A stretch of DNA of 64,000 nucleotides from Photobacterium alginatilyticum. GTDB taxonomy: Bacteria; Pseudomonadota; Gammaproteobacteria; Enterobacterales; Vibrionaceae. Below are positions 45,712-55,606 of this stretch, one piece after another. Both the position numbers and the translations under genes were made by a program. Position 1 is the stretch's first letter. Each line of letters begins with the position of its first letter. Location of the stretch: NCBI RefSeq assembly GCF_009910675.1, contig NZ_RSEJ01000023.1, positions 50,542 to 114,541 on the forward strand. Direction: 5' to 3'. Under the pieces are notes generated by a model that was not told where the DNA came from, ran no database searches, and saw only the letters and a list, made by a program, of their open reading frames with translations.

Positions 45712-46695
45712 ATGAAGTTAGACGAAATAGCCAAACTGGCTGGGGTGTCACGAACGACAGCCAGCTATGTCATCAATGGCAAAGCGGCAAAGTACCGGAT
45801 CAGCGAGAAAACCCAGCAAAAAGTGATGGCTGTAGTTGATGAGTTTAACTACCGGCCTGACCATGCCGCCACCTCTCTGCGAGCCGGAAGCAGCCGCTCT
45901 TTTGGCCTGATCATCCCGGATCTGGAAAACAGCAGTTATGCCAAGCTGGCAAAACTGCTGGAACGCGATGCCCGCAAAGCCGGTTATCAGCTCATTATTT
46001 CCTGCTCGGATGATGATATCGACACAGAAATGAAAGTCGCGGAAACCCTGCTTAGCAGACGCATTGACGCCTTACTGGTTGCCAGTGCCCTGCCCGCCGA
46101 TCATACCTTCTATAAAAAAATCCAGGCCGGCGGCGTACCGGTTATCGCGATTGACCGTGCCCTGGATGACGAAGAATTTGCCAGTGTGATCAGCGAAGAT
46201 CTCGAAGGAGCTTTCGAATTGACGCAAAGCCTGCTCGCCAAGAACATCGCCAGTATTGGCCTGGTCGGTGCCGTGCCGGATCTGGGCGTATCAAAAGAGC
46301 GTGAGCAGGGCTTCTATTCAGCCATTCATACCCAGCCGCAAGCGCTGGAAACATTTGTCACCTATGGCGATCACTTCAGCCAGCAGCAAGGCCAACAGCA
46401 GGTTCAGCAGTGGATCGACAACAATACCCTGCCCGACGCTATATTAGCGACCTCATACACGCTGTTCGAAGGTATCCTGGACTGCCTGTTAGCCAATCCT
46501 GAGCTAATGCAGAAAACTCACCTTGCTACTTTTGGTGATAACCGGTTGCTGGATTTCTTGCCGATTAAGATTCAGTCTCTTCCGCAACAGTTCGAACTGA
46601 TTGCAGATAATGCCCTGGAGCTGGCACTTAATGCTGCTGCCGGACGCTACCGGACAGGTATTGAAGTGGTGCCGCGGAAAATCAAACGCCGCTGA
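45712..46695 (+). CDS. cra: Catabolite repressor/activator (fructose repressor)
   Basis: A 327-residue LacI-family regulator. The helix-turn-helix MKLDEIAKLAGVSRTTASYVINGKAAKYRISEKT is split at residues 1-34, the hinge at about 50-60, and the sugar-phosphate domain follows. Cra represses fruBKA and glycolysis and activates gluconeogenesis such as ppsA; fructose 1-phosphate relieves it. Divergent from fruBKA across a region with three Cra operators, so it should control both directions. Confidence 0.95.
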   Translation: MKLDEIAKLAGVSRTTASYVINGKAAKYRISEKTQQKVMAVVDEFNYRPDHAATSLRAGSSRSFGLIIPDLENSSYAKLAKLLERDARKAGYQLIISCSDDDIDTEMKVAETLLSRRIDALLVASALPADHTFYKKIQAGGVPVIAIDRALDDEEFASVISEDLEGAFELTQSLLAKNIASIGLVGAVPDLGVSKEREQGFYSAIHTQPQALETFVTYGDHFSQQQGQQQVQQWIDNNTLPDAILATSYTLFEGILDCLLANPELMQKTHLATFGDNRLLDFLPIKIQSLPQQFELIADNALELALNAAAGRYRTGIEVVPRKIKRR

Positions 46696-46717
46696 CACTT
46701 AACGCTACGCATTAAAA

Positions 46718-46735
46718 AGCCCCTGAAAAGGGGCT
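46718..46735 (-). terminator. Terminator of the chemoreceptor gene
   Basis: AGCCCC pairs with GGGGCT around six bases; on the minus strand TTTTT follows, and the plus-strand cra transcript may also use it. Confidence 0.8.
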
Positions 46736-46761
46736 AATTATTAAGTGGAAAGATAAATTGG

Positions 46762-48327
46762 CTAGCGGCCTATTTTGAAAGAACCGACATGGCGATCCAA
46801 CGTCTGAGCCAACTCTGCCAGATCCTGGCTCGATCTTTCCAACTCTTCGCTAGCAGCAAGCCCCACTTTTACCGAGCTATCTACCGTATCCATATTGAGG
46901 TTGATTTCATTGGCGACACTTGTCTGCTGCTCGGTCGCAGTGGCAACCTGCGTATTCATATCAAGAATTGTCATCACCAGTGCAGAAATCTTTTCCAGTG
47001 CCTGCTGCGCTTCTTCTGTTGCCTGAGAACCTTCAGCGGTTAACGACTGGCTGCTATCCATTGCCTCAACCGCATTTTTGGCTTCATTCTGCAGTTGATC
47101 AATCATGGCCTGAATTTCATTGGTTGACTGGGCCGTTTTGGTCGCCAGGTTTCTTACCTCATCGGCAACCACCGCAAAACCACGGCCGGCCTCGCCCGCA
47201 CGCGCTGCTTCAATCGCTGCATTCAGTGCCAGCAAGTTAGTCTGCTCCGAAATACCTCGAATCACTTCAAGAATAGAGCCGATAGATTGGGTTCTGTCAG
47301 CCAAAGAAGTGATCACCCCTGACATGTCATTCATTTGATCGGCAAGGCCAGTAATAGTTGTTGTGGCTTCCTGCAGGATCCTCTGCCCTTCCTGAGTCTC
47401 GATATTGGCATTCTCGGCAGACTCCGCAGCACCCGCTGCATTCTGTGAAATCTCACCTATGGTCGCAATCATCTCGTTCATTGAGGTAACCACCAGCAGC
47501 GACTGCTCGCTCTGTTCATGGCCGCGTGACAATGCCTGCTGAGACTGGCCTCGTAACTCTGTGGCAGTTCGGCCGAGATCGACGCCGGTATTGACGACCT
47601 GACCAATTATTTCATTGATTTTACCGACAAAGATATTGAAGGCTGTTGAGATATGGGCAATTTCATCATTGCCTCGAACAGGTAACCGAATAGTCAGGTC
47701 ACCATCCCCCTTCGATATATCTTCCAGCGCATCTTGTAGTCCCGACAGTGGCCTTAACAGTTTGCCAAGCAAACCCATTAAGACACATCCGCACAGGATG
47801 AAGATACCCAAAATGGCTACCAATTGAGTGATAACGATGCCTTTCGCCGCGTCACTGACTTCTGTGATCGGAATACCAATATCAAAGGTACCGTACAGTT
47901 CACCGTTAACATAAATAGGAGAAAGAATGTCATAAACCCAGACTTGCTGAACATCGGCATACCATTTGGAATGCTGCGGAATGCCTCTCGTTGCCCCGTC
48001 GACCGTGTAGTTATCTTTGTAGACTTTGTTTAGCTTTTCGGCATCACTATGGGCGACTGCCTGAACATTTTTATCGATAACAACCGCATAGCTAATATCA
48101 GAACGGGCTTTCAGCGACTGCATCAACTTTTGCAAGTCATCCAGAGGCTGTGAAGAAGTACTCAGGACATACTCGACGTTTTTGGCAAGCAGCTCGGCCT
48201 GAGCCTGAGATTTCTTCAAGATAATCTTGTCGATTTCATGATGAGAGATATAAGACGTTGAAGAGATACTTGTTATTGCTGCGATTGCAAACATAATACA
48301 AACGGCAATTAATATGGTTTTTTTCAT
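46762..48327 (-). CDS. Methyl-accepting chemotaxis protein
   Basis: A 521-residue receptor: TM1 at about 5-22, a periplasmic sensing region of about 120 residues of the single-Cache type, TM2 near 155-180, a HAMP domain (RPLSGLQDALEDISKGD), and the signalling domain with the conserved hairpin tip ISEQTNLLALNAAIEAARAG. The ligand is unknown. AAGGTAC lies before the ATG. It is unrelated to neighbouring genes; converges with cra. Confidence 0.93.
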   Translation of the reverse strand: MKKTILIAVCIMFAIAAITSISSTSYISHHEIDKIILKKSQAQAELLAKNVEYVLSTSSQPLDDLQKLMQSLKARSDISYAVVIDKNVQAVAHSDAEKLNKVYKDNYTVDGATRGIPQHSKWYADVQQVWVYDILSPIYVNGELYGTFDIGIPITEVSDAAKGIVITQLVAILGIFILCGCVLMGLLGKLLRPLSGLQDALEDISKGDGDLTIRLPVRGNDEIAHISTAFNIFVGKINEIIGQVVNTGVDLGRTATELRGQSQQALSRGHEQSEQSLLVVTSMNEMIATIGEISQNAAGAAESAENANIETQEGQRILQEATTTITGLADQMNDMSGVITSLADRTQSIGSILEVIRGISEQTNLLALNAAIEAARAGEAGRGFAVVADEVRNLATKTAQSTNEIQAMIDQLQNEAKNAVEAMDSSQSLTAEGSQATEEAQQALEKISALVMTILDMNTQVATATEQQTSVANEINLNMDTVDSSVKVGLAASEELERSSQDLAELAQTLDRHVGSFKIGR

Positions 48328-48841
48328 CTATATGTACCTTAGTGCCACTAACAGCAGTATATCGCTGATTTTATCGGAAAATAGTACACAACAAGCTCGC
48401 ATATCACTTCAACGCATAGCAAAAAGGTTGATATAGCTCTCTGTATTCGTGCAAATACTCAAATATACCCAGGCAGCCGCATACTTTTTGACGACATACT
48501 AAACAATCTCGCCCCTTCATACTGGCAAGACTATTAATAACTCAACAAAGCAACTGACTACATATCGCAACTAAATACTCACGTAAAGTACATAACTTTT
48601 CAGTCTATTTACCCAAGCAATCCATCAAGATCAAGATATTCACACCCCCAATGTTAACCGTTCCAGTTGATAATCTGATACCCACCTAGTTTCTTAACAT
48701 ATCTTTCAAATTAATTTTTCATCTTAGATGAGTTAGAGCTATATGTAACACGTTGCCTATGTGGCGTTTTTATTCATCAAAAGTGAATAAAGATCATTAG
48801 GTTACAAAATACAAATATGCTCATTAATAAGGAAAGAGCGA
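48328..48841. other. Intergenic region between MCP and protease genes
   Basis: More than 500 bases, AT-rich, with no open frame I can support and no clear terminator. It should contain divergent promoters for the chemoreceptor and for the protease gene; AAGGAAAGAG precedes the protease start. Confidence 0.35.
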
Positions 48842-50875
48842 ATGAATAACAAAAAAAATATGGCCGTTGTCAGTTGTCTCTTACCACTAGCCGCCTTAGC
48901 TGCTGGTGCCAGTGCAACCGCAAGCGCAAATACGTTGGCTACGTTTGACAAACCAAATATCCCAGTGAAATACATTGTTAAATTCAAAGAGCAACCGTCA
49001 AGCGAGATTTCTCTCAGGAGTGCAAGCTCGGTGTTCTCTGGTGAACGCGTTGCCCAGCGCTCACTGCTGGATCGTCTAAGCGCCGACAACATCGAAAAGT
49101 TCGGCACTGATGCAACATACAGCGCCCAACTCGACGAAGACGCAATACAGCAACTTCAAAACAACCCAGACGTTGATTATGTTGAGATCGACCCGCCTCG
49201 TTATCTGCTATCCCAAACTCTACCTTGGGGACAGACTTTCGTTGGTGCGACATTGCTTGATGACAGCAATGCCGGTAACAGAACGGTATGTATCATCGAT
49301 TCTGGTTATGATCTTGCCCACAACGATCTTAGCGGTAACCAGGTAAACGGTACCAATGACAGCGGAACAGGCAGCTGGTCTTCACCGGGTCAGCACAATG
49401 CTCACGGTACCCACGTTGCCGGTACCATTGCGGCAATCTCGAATACTGAAGGTGTGGTAGGCGTATTACCAAACCAAAATGTCAATTTGCATATCGTTAA
49501 GGTATTTAATGAATCAGGTTGGGGCTATTCATCCGGTCTGGTGAAGGCCATTGATACCTGTGTCGCCAATAACGCCAATGTGATCAACATGAGCCTGGGT
49601 GGCAGCAACTCCAGCCGAACCGAAGAAGCGGCACTCAAAACCCACTATGACAACGGCGTGTTATTAATTGCCGCAGCGGGTAATGACGGCAATACCGCTC
49701 ATAGCTACCCGGCGTCATACGATTCGGTCATGTCTGTTGCTGCCGTGGATAACCAAAAACACCACGCGGATTTCTCACAGGCAACCAATCAGGTTGAGAT
49801 TGCAGCGCCCGGCGAGGCAATTCTGTCTACCGTCACTCTGGGTGAAGGCCGCCTTGCCGATATTAACCTGGCCGGACAAAGCTACTTCGACCGCGGTGTT
49901 GTCCCTCATAACCGTTTAGTGAATATCAACGGTAGCTATCAGCCAAGTCCGGTTCCCGGCTCTGTGACTGCCGAACTTGCCCGCTGTGATGTTTCATCTG
50001 GGGCTTATAACTGTGGCAACATGAGCGGCAAAGTCTGTCTGACTGAGCGTATCGGTAACCAGCTATCTGGTACCTACCCTGAAGTTGATGCTGTTAAAGC
50101 CTGTTATAACGCAGGAGCTTCAGCTGCTATCGTATACAGTAATGCCGAACTGGCCGGTCTGCAAAACCCATTCCTTGTCGATACTAACAGTAGCTATGAC
50201 CTCGTGTCGGTCTCTGTTGATCGTGCCCTTGGACAAGAGTTAGAAAATGCCGTAGGCCAGACAATAACGGTTAATAGCTCTATTAACGAAGACTACGAGT
50301 ACTATAACGGGACGTCCATGGCAACGCCGCATGTTGCAGGGGTCGCTGCCTTGGTGTGGAGCTACCACCCTCAATGTACTGCCAGTCAGGTTCGTAGTGC
50401 GATGACCGCGACCGCTGAAGATATTGATGTCGCAGGTCGTGATAACCAAACTGGTTTTGGCCTGATTGATGCTGTATCCGCCAAGGAATACCTCGACGCC
50501 GGGTGTAACGGCCCAGAAGGCAATGGAAATAGCACCAGCTTTGAAAATACTCAGGCTACAGCCATTCCTGATAACTCGCTTTCCGGTATTACCAGCGAAA
50601 TCAACGTAACCCGCGCAGGCGATGCTGGTGTGCTGACCGTTGATCTCAACATAACTCACACCTACATCGGTGATCTAAATGTCAAATTGATTGCCCCAAC
50701 AGGTGAGTATGTGGTCCTGCATAACCACAGCGGAGGCTCAAGCAACAACATCCTGAACTCTTATACGGTTGACTATACTGGTATCGAATCTCAGGGGACT
50801 TGGCAGCTAAAAGTCTATGATAACGCCCGCCGCGATACAGGAACACTCAATAGCTGGCGTATCAACTTTAAATAA
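48842..50875 (+). CDS. Secreted subtilisin-like serine protease (S8) with PA insert and P domain
   Basis: A 677-residue secreted protease. Layout: signal peptide (about 1-30), inhibitor-I9 propeptide (about 38-118, ending DYVEIDPPRYLL), peptidase S8 domain with catalytic D153 in IIDSGYD, H188 in HGTHVAG and S492 in NGTSMATPHVAG, a protease-associated (PA) type insert around 330-470, and a C-terminal proprotein-convertase P domain (about 560-677). It should be self-processed and released to the medium. A separate I9-like protein is encoded immediately downstream. Confidence 0.93.
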   Translation: MNNKKNMAVVSCLLPLAALAAGASATASANTLATFDKPNIPVKYIVKFKEQPSSEISLRSASSVFSGERVAQRSLLDRLSADNIEKFGTDATYSAQLDEDAIQQLQNNPDVDYVEIDPPRYLLSQTLPWGQTFVGATLLDDSNAGNRTVCIIDSGYDLAHNDLSGNQVNGTNDSGTGSWSSPGQHNAHGTHVAGTIAAISNTEGVVGVLPNQNVNLHIVKVFNESGWGYSSGLVKAIDTCVANNANVINMSLGGSNSSRTEEAALKTHYDNGVLLIAAAGNDGNTAHSYPASYDSVMSVAAVDNQKHHADFSQATNQVEIAAPGEAILSTVTLGEGRLADINLAGQSYFDRGVVPHNRLVNINGSYQPSPVPGSVTAELARCDVSSGAYNCGNMSGKVCLTERIGNQLSGTYPEVDAVKACYNAGASAAIVYSNAELAGLQNPFLVDTNSSYDLVSVSVDRALGQELENAVGQTITVNSSINEDYEYYNGTSMATPHVAGVAALVWSYHPQCTASQVRSAMTATAEDIDVAGRDNQTGFGLIDAVSAKEYLDAGCNGPEGNGNSTSFENTQATAIPDNSLSGITSEINVTRAGDAGVLTVDLNITHTYIGDLNVKLIAPTGEYVVLHNHSGGSSNNILNSYTVDYTGIESQGTWQLKVYDNARRDTGTLNSWRINFK

Positions 50876-50884
50876 GGTTGGCAT

Positions 50885-51289
50885 ATGCAAAATAGACATG
50901 CTTCGACGTTATATTCAGGTATAAAGCCCATTTGTGGATTGGTATTGAGTGCTGCGCTTTTTTCTAGCTTTTCGGTTCAGGCCTATAACAAAGGTATGCC
51001 TGCTCCCGGCGCAAAAAAGCAAGCCGAGCTCAGCCAGGAAAACAGTCAGGCAAGCTATTACCTGAAATATAAACCCGACATGGAAGCACAAGCGAAGTCT
51101 TTGGTAACCAAGTTGGGTGGAACAATCACAGACACAATGCCGGAACGGCGTGTTTTGATCGTCTCACTCGACAAGAGTGATGTTGATAATCTCACCGCTA
51201 ATCGAAAGCAATATAGCGATATCATCGATTACGTCGAGATCAACCCACAGCGACAGTTGCTAGAGAAGAAAACCAGCTTGTCTTACTAA
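50885..51289 (+). CDS. Free-standing I9-type propeptide/inhibitor protein
   Basis: A 134-residue exported protein: signal peptide about 1-33 (ending SVQA), then a domain of about 80 residues (YYLKYKPDMEAQAKSLVTKLGG to YVEINPQRQLL) that resembles the I9 propeptide of the upstream protease, including its final DYVEI-P signature. It has no protease domain. Nine bases separate it from the protease stop and AAGGTTGG precedes its ATG, so they form an operon. It is probably a chaperone or inhibitor of that protease. The gene ends at a terminator. Confidence 0.75.
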   Translation: MQNRHASTLYSGIKPICGLVLSAALFSSFSVQAYNKGMPAPGAKKQAELSQENSQASYYLKYKPDMEAQAKSLVTKLGGTITDTMPERRVLIVSLDKSDVDNLTANRKQYSDIIDYVEINPQRQLLEKKTSLSY

Positions 51290-51372
51290 GAAGCCAAGAT
51301 AGTGGGGGATTGTTGATGATTAGTTGCAATCATTCGTGAACATATTCACTCTTCACTATAAGTACTAAGAAA

Positions 51373-51400
51373 GAGGGATGTGCATTTGCACCTCCCTTTT
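51373..51400 (+). terminator. Terminator after the protease operon
   Basis: GAGGGATGTGCA and TGCACCTCCCT form a hairpin with one mismatch and a T-run. Confidence 0.75.
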
Positions 51401-51593
51401 CTTTGTCAGTTAATTAAATCGTATAGATTAGGCTCTAATACTTCATTTTAAGCGCCTTATAATGAAACTTGAGGCATAGCCTTTCTGACGTTAGGTCTCA
51501 ATTTCGAATAATTGCTCTGATATCAATACGACTGTATCTGACTTTTGGTCTAACATGCTCAATGGACTATGCAAGGATGGTGATTAATCGAAT

Positions 51594-52751
51594 ATGGTTC
51601 AGGCAGTTGCAGTTGAAGATCTCTGCGAAGGATTATTTGTCGTTGCACTGGAAAACGCCAAAGGCCGATTACGAGTCAACAAGCCGGGTAGAATTCACTC
51701 TATCGACTTGATTAACAGGATAAAGGCCAATGGTATACAAACCGTGTGGGTGGACTTCGAGCAATCGGACTTAAGCGACTATGTACCCGATCACTATCAA
51801 TATAACCCGAAACCTCCCAAGACCACCTCGATGGATACCGAGCGAAAAAGAGCAGAGTCGATATTAGTCAAATCGAAAGACTTGCTGAGCAAGGCTATCG
51901 ATAATTTGTATGAAGGCAAAAATATCGATATAGCTCCAATTGCCGACCTATCTGAAAGTATTGTCGACTCCATTCGCTGTAACCCCGATGCCATCCATTG
52001 CGTCGCGGCATTACGTAATAAAGACAGCTACCTGCTAGAACACTCCCTCAACGTTGCTTTCCTGATGGTGAGCTTTGGTCGCCACCTTGGCTTAAATCAG
52101 CAGGTACTCAAACAACTGGCCATTGGCGGCCTATTGCATGACATTGGCAAAACCCAGGTCAAACTTGAGGTACTCAACAAACCGGCCCGATTGACCCCGG
52201 AAGAATTTGAGCACATGAAGCTTCATCAGGTGCTCTCTGAACCTTTACTAGATTGCATTCCGGGCCTGTCCGACATGAGCCGACAAGTCAGCCTTCTTCA
52301 CCATGAAAAACTTGACGGAAGCGGCTACCCCCGCGGTTTATATGGTGACGAAATCTCACTGGTAGGCCGAATGAGTGCCATTGTCGATATTTACGATGCC
52401 TTAACAGCGACCCGCTGTTACAAGGAGTCTATGAGTCCGACCGCTGCGTTTAACATTCTCAAATCCATGACACCGCATCAGTTAGATAGTGAGCTACTGA
52501 ATGAGTTTATTCGCAATGTCGGCGTCTACCCGGTTGGGTCGCTGGTCGAGTTATCAGATGAGCGTGCTGGCTTAGTGTGGGAGTCCAATGACGAATCCTT
52601 CCTCCAGCCCATCGTAAAATGCTTCTATTCAATGAAGTATGGTCGCTACCTAGATGTAGAAATGGTCAACCTCGCAGAGAGAAAACAGTTAGTCATAGAA
52701 CGGGGGTTAAGTCCGGGAAAGGAAAACATAGACCCGACTCCCTATCGTTAG
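51594..52751 (+). CDS. HD-GYP cyclic di-GMP phosphodiesterase with DUF3391
   Basis: A 385-residue cytosolic protein. The N-terminal DUF3391 domain occupies about 1-130; the HD-GYP domain carries H182-D183 in LLHDIGKTQ and HHEKLDGSGYP at 236-246, intact metal ligands and GYP motif. It should hydrolyse cyclic di-GMP to GMP. With two GGDEF proteins in the window it indicates active second-messenger control. A GGATGG site lies 13 bases upstream. The 304 bases before it hold a terminator and presumably its promoter. Confidence 0.93.
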   Translation: MVQAVAVEDLCEGLFVVALENAKGRLRVNKPGRIHSIDLINRIKANGIQTVWVDFEQSDLSDYVPDHYQYNPKPPKTTSMDTERKRAESILVKSKDLLSKAIDNLYEGKNIDIAPIADLSESIVDSIRCNPDAIHCVAALRNKDSYLLEHSLNVAFLMVSFGRHLGLNQQVLKQLAIGGLLHDIGKTQVKLEVLNKPARLTPEEFEHMKLHQVLSEPLLDCIPGLSDMSRQVSLLHHEKLDGSGYPRGLYGDEISLVGRMSAIVDIYDALTATRCYKESMSPTAAFNILKSMTPHQLDSELLNEFIRNVGVYPVGSLVELSDERAGLVWESNDESFLQPIVKCFYSMKYGRYLDVEMVNLAERKQLVIERGLSPGKENIDPTPYR

Positions 52752-52880
52752 TTAATTGAAGTCCCACGTTCAGCACGTGAAATGACACTGATTTTTTTAA
52801 GCTCGATTAGCAATAATCAGAACAATTAAACGAATTCTTTAATTCATACTGTATATATTCTGAGCGCCGAGATAGTTGAA

Positions 52881-54416
52881 ATGGATACCAATACTCCCTT
52901 GCTAAACCTTCGTACTATAGCCTCTAGTGATTATGACGAACTGGCTGCCTTGATGAACTTGGTGTTTGATGATGTCGGGGGAGCATGGCCACGAATGACG
53001 ATTATGGATTTGATTCATCAATTTCCAGACGGTCAGATCTGCATTGAAGATAGTGGCAAAATCATCGGGGCAGCTCTGACTATCAAGGTGGATTACAATC
53101 GCTTTTCACTCAACCATACCTACACCGATATCATCAATGAGCAAAATGTCATTCAGCACCAAGACACTGGTGATGCGTTATACGGACTGGATGTGTTTGT
53201 ACATCCTGATTATCGAGGGCTTCGCCTCGGACGGCGCCTTTACGATGCTCGCAAGGAGCTTTGCCGAAACACTAACCTTAAAGCGATTTTAGCCGGGGGC
53301 CGGATCCCTCACTACCAGCAAGTTGCCGACCAGCTATCTGTCCTTGAGTACATTGAAAAAGTCAAACGCAAGGAGCTTCACGACCCTATCCTGTCTTTCC
53401 AGCTAGCCAATGATTTTGATGTTAAACGACTGATGAAGCACTACCTGCCAGAAGACACCAAGTCTTGCGGTTATGCCACCCTGCTGGAATGGGATAATGT
53501 TTTTTATGATGAGGTTGCTCCGTCAATCCTCGATACCGAGAAAACCTTGGTCCGTCTGGGCATTGTTCAGTGGCAAATGCGGATGATGGTCTCGGTGGAC
53601 GACTTAATTGATCAGGCTGAATTTTTTGTCTCATCCCTTTCGGGCTATCAAGCCGACTTTGCTCTCTTCCCGGAGTTTTTCAATGCCCCTCTGATGGGGT
53701 TGAAGCCTGAACATAGCTCAGTAGAAGCCATCCGTTTTTTGAGTGAATTTACGGAAGAGATAAAACAACGATTTTCTCAGCTGGCAGTCACGTACAATAT
53801 CAATATTATCTCGGGAAGCATGCCCGAGCTGAAAGATGACCGCCTTTATAATGTTTCTTACCTGCTACACCGCGATGGCAGCATCGACGAGCAGTATAAA
53901 ATCCATATTACTCCCCACGAACAACGGGACTGGGTGATTGATGGTGGAGACAAGGTGAAGGTATTCGAGACGGATGCCGGGCGCGTTGGCATTTTGATTT
54001 GCTACGATGCGGAGTTTCCTGAGCTCGGCCGTATGCTAGCCGAACAAGGCGTACAAATTATGTTTGTGCCTTTCTGGACTGACACCAAAAATGGCTACTT
54101 GCGAGTCAGGTTATGTGCACAGGCAAGAGCAATCGAAAATGAATGCTACGTTGCCATCGGAGGCAGCATCGGTAACTTACCTCGGGTCAATAATGTTGAC
54201 ATCCAATATGCTCAATCAGCGGTATTTTCTCCATCCGATATTTACTTTCCCCACGATGCAACAATCACCGAAGCAAGCCCAAACACCGAAATGATAATTT
54301 TTGCCGATGTAGAACTCGATAAACTCAAATACCTCAATACGGAGGGGTCTGTCACCAACCTGCGCCATCGCCGTCTTGATCTTTACGGTGGCTTCACCAG
54401 TTCCAAGCAAAAGTAA
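52881..54416 (+). CDS. GNAT acetyltransferase fused to a nitrilase-type hydrolase
   Basis: A 511-residue fusion. The N-terminal 200 residues are a GNAT domain (VFVHPDYRGLRLGRRLYDAR as acetyl-CoA loop) and the C-terminal 280 a carbon-nitrogen hydrolase with the catalytic triad E265 (LFPEFF), K340 (QYKIHITP) and C374 (LICYDAEFPE). Proteins of this architecture are annotated in many bacteria; the reaction is unknown. GAGATAG precedes the ATG. It stands alone and is convergent with the dioxygenase gene, four bases apart. Confidence 0.9.
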   Translation: MDTNTPLLNLRTIASSDYDELAALMNLVFDDVGGAWPRMTIMDLIHQFPDGQICIEDSGKIIGAALTIKVDYNRFSLNHTYTDIINEQNVIQHQDTGDALYGLDVFVHPDYRGLRLGRRLYDARKELCRNTNLKAILAGGRIPHYQQVADQLSVLEYIEKVKRKELHDPILSFQLANDFDVKRLMKHYLPEDTKSCGYATLLEWDNVFYDEVAPSILDTEKTLVRLGIVQWQMRMMVSVDDLIDQAEFFVSSLSGYQADFALFPEFFNAPLMGLKPEHSSVEAIRFLSEFTEEIKQRFSQLAVTYNINIISGSMPELKDDRLYNVSYLLHRDGSIDEQYKIHITPHEQRDWVIDGGDKVKVFETDAGRVGILICYDAEFPELGRMLAEQGVQIMFVPFWTDTKNGYLRVRLCAQARAIENECYVAIGGSIGNLPRVNNVDIQYAQSAVFSPSDIYFPHDATITEASPNTEMIIFADVELDKLKYLNTEGSVTNLRHRRLDLYGGFTSSKQK

Positions 54417-54420
54417 TGGT

Positions 54421-55248
54421 TTATATTTGCTCGAACCGGAAACAATAATGCCCGGCTTCAAGGTTAACGGATAACGCATAAAGCTCTGAAATAAACTGGC
54501 TGTCCGGTACGGTGTCATGACTCGCGTATTCTAATAACTCTATTCGTTTATCAATCCAAGCCTGACTGAGTCTTGGATTCTTATTTACATGAGACAGCGA
54601 ACGAAATTCAAAGTAAATAGTTTTCCGCTGGCCCGCCTCTTTTCTGGCCTTAGATGAATGGGCTAACATAACATCATGGATGATCACATCACCGGGCTGT
54701 GCTTCTACTTCTATAGCCTTAAGCCTCCCAGCAGCTAATTCATCTTCAAAATAGCAGATATCACCAGACATTTTATGCGAACCAGGAATGACACAAAGCG
54801 CGTCTTGAGAAGCATCTGAATGATCTAAATATATCCCAACCGTAATAATAACGTCTGACTGCTCGCGCTTCATATCCCAATGCCAACCAATCTCCGAATT
54901 CTGCCCGGCTTCTTTAATCAACAGAGATTCATACATTGGAACTATAGGTTCACCAATCACTGCCTTCAGGCCGTTCAACAATTCCGGCTGTAGCAGTGCT
55001 TGAGAGAAAACAGGATCACTATGAAGCAGTTGATTGATCCGAAACACCGAAGGTGGATTAGAATTTGATGAATAAGCGATTTGTGAAGAAATAATACCAG
55101 CATGATAGTCACTTAAAGCGCGATCAATCGTACACGCCGACGCAGTTTGTAACGCTTTGACTAAGGCTTCCGGCAAACAACCTTTAAGTACCACGAAGCC
55201 ATTTTCCCTGAAGTGACGAACATGGTGCTCGTCTATATTAATACTCAT
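54421..55248 (-). CDS. Phytanoyl-CoA dioxygenase family Fe(II)/2-oxoglutarate oxygenase
   Basis: A 275-residue oxygenase of the PhyH family. The metal triad is H123 and D125 in GWHWDM and H197 in DVMLAHSS; R208 can hold 2-oxoglutarate. It should hydroxylate a small substrate. AGGAATTAA before the ATG is a good site. It is the last gene of a minus-strand cassette behind a small unknown gene and a sulfotransferase-like gene. Confidence 0.87.
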   Translation of the reverse strand: MSINIDEHHVRHFRENGFVVLKGCLPEALVKALQTASACTIDRALSDYHAGIISSQIAYSSNSNPPSVFRINQLLHSDPVFSQALLQPELLNGLKAVIGEPIVPMYESLLIKEAGQNSEIGWHWDMKREQSDVIITVGIYLDHSDASQDALCVIPGSHKMSGDICYFEDELAAGRLKAIEVEAQPGDVIIHDVMLAHSSKARKEAGQRKTIYFEFRSLSHVNKNPRLSQAWIDKRIELLEYASHDTVPDSQFISELYALSVNLEAGHYCFRFEQI

Positions 55249-55341
55249 TTAATTCCTCACACTTTACCAACTCACTCAATCATTAAGCTCCATTATTTTC
55301 GAAAAATTACGTAATGGAGACATATTGATGTACTGAACAAC

Positions 55342-55590
55342 TCAGGCCCTCGCACTCGTATTTGCTCTGCTTCCATGAGGGAATGCATGATACCAGTTTT
55401 CAGGTGTATCTCGGTTTATCCCTGCTTTTTCCCAAATCAACGCTTCGGTTTCTTTACACTGTTGCGATTGCCTCAGGGCACGGACCCTCATTAAGTCAGC
55501 ATTAAAACGTTGCACTGTGAGAGGACTCGGTAAGCCAGCAGTCTCACAGACCCAATCTTCCGGTTTTGTTCTTGCTGCTAACTGTGTCAT
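55342..55590 (-). CDS. Small protein of the oxygenase cassette
   Basis: An 82-residue polar protein without signal or membrane segment: TKPEDWVCETAGLPSPL near the start and WEKAGINRDTPENWYHAFPHG later. One cysteine pair is not conserved in spacing. I do not recognise it. A GAGGCGG site precedes the ATG and it lies 16 bases after the sulfotransferase-like stop, so it is co-translated. It could be an accessory or carrier protein, or even a modified peptide precursor; nothing in the sequence decides. Confidence 0.5.
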   Translation of the reverse strand: MTQLAARTKPEDWVCETAGLPSPLTVQRFNADLMRVRALRQSQQCKETEALIWEKAGINRDTPENWYHAFPHGSRANTSARA

Positions 55591-55606
55591 TGTGGCCGCC
55601 TCTTAT

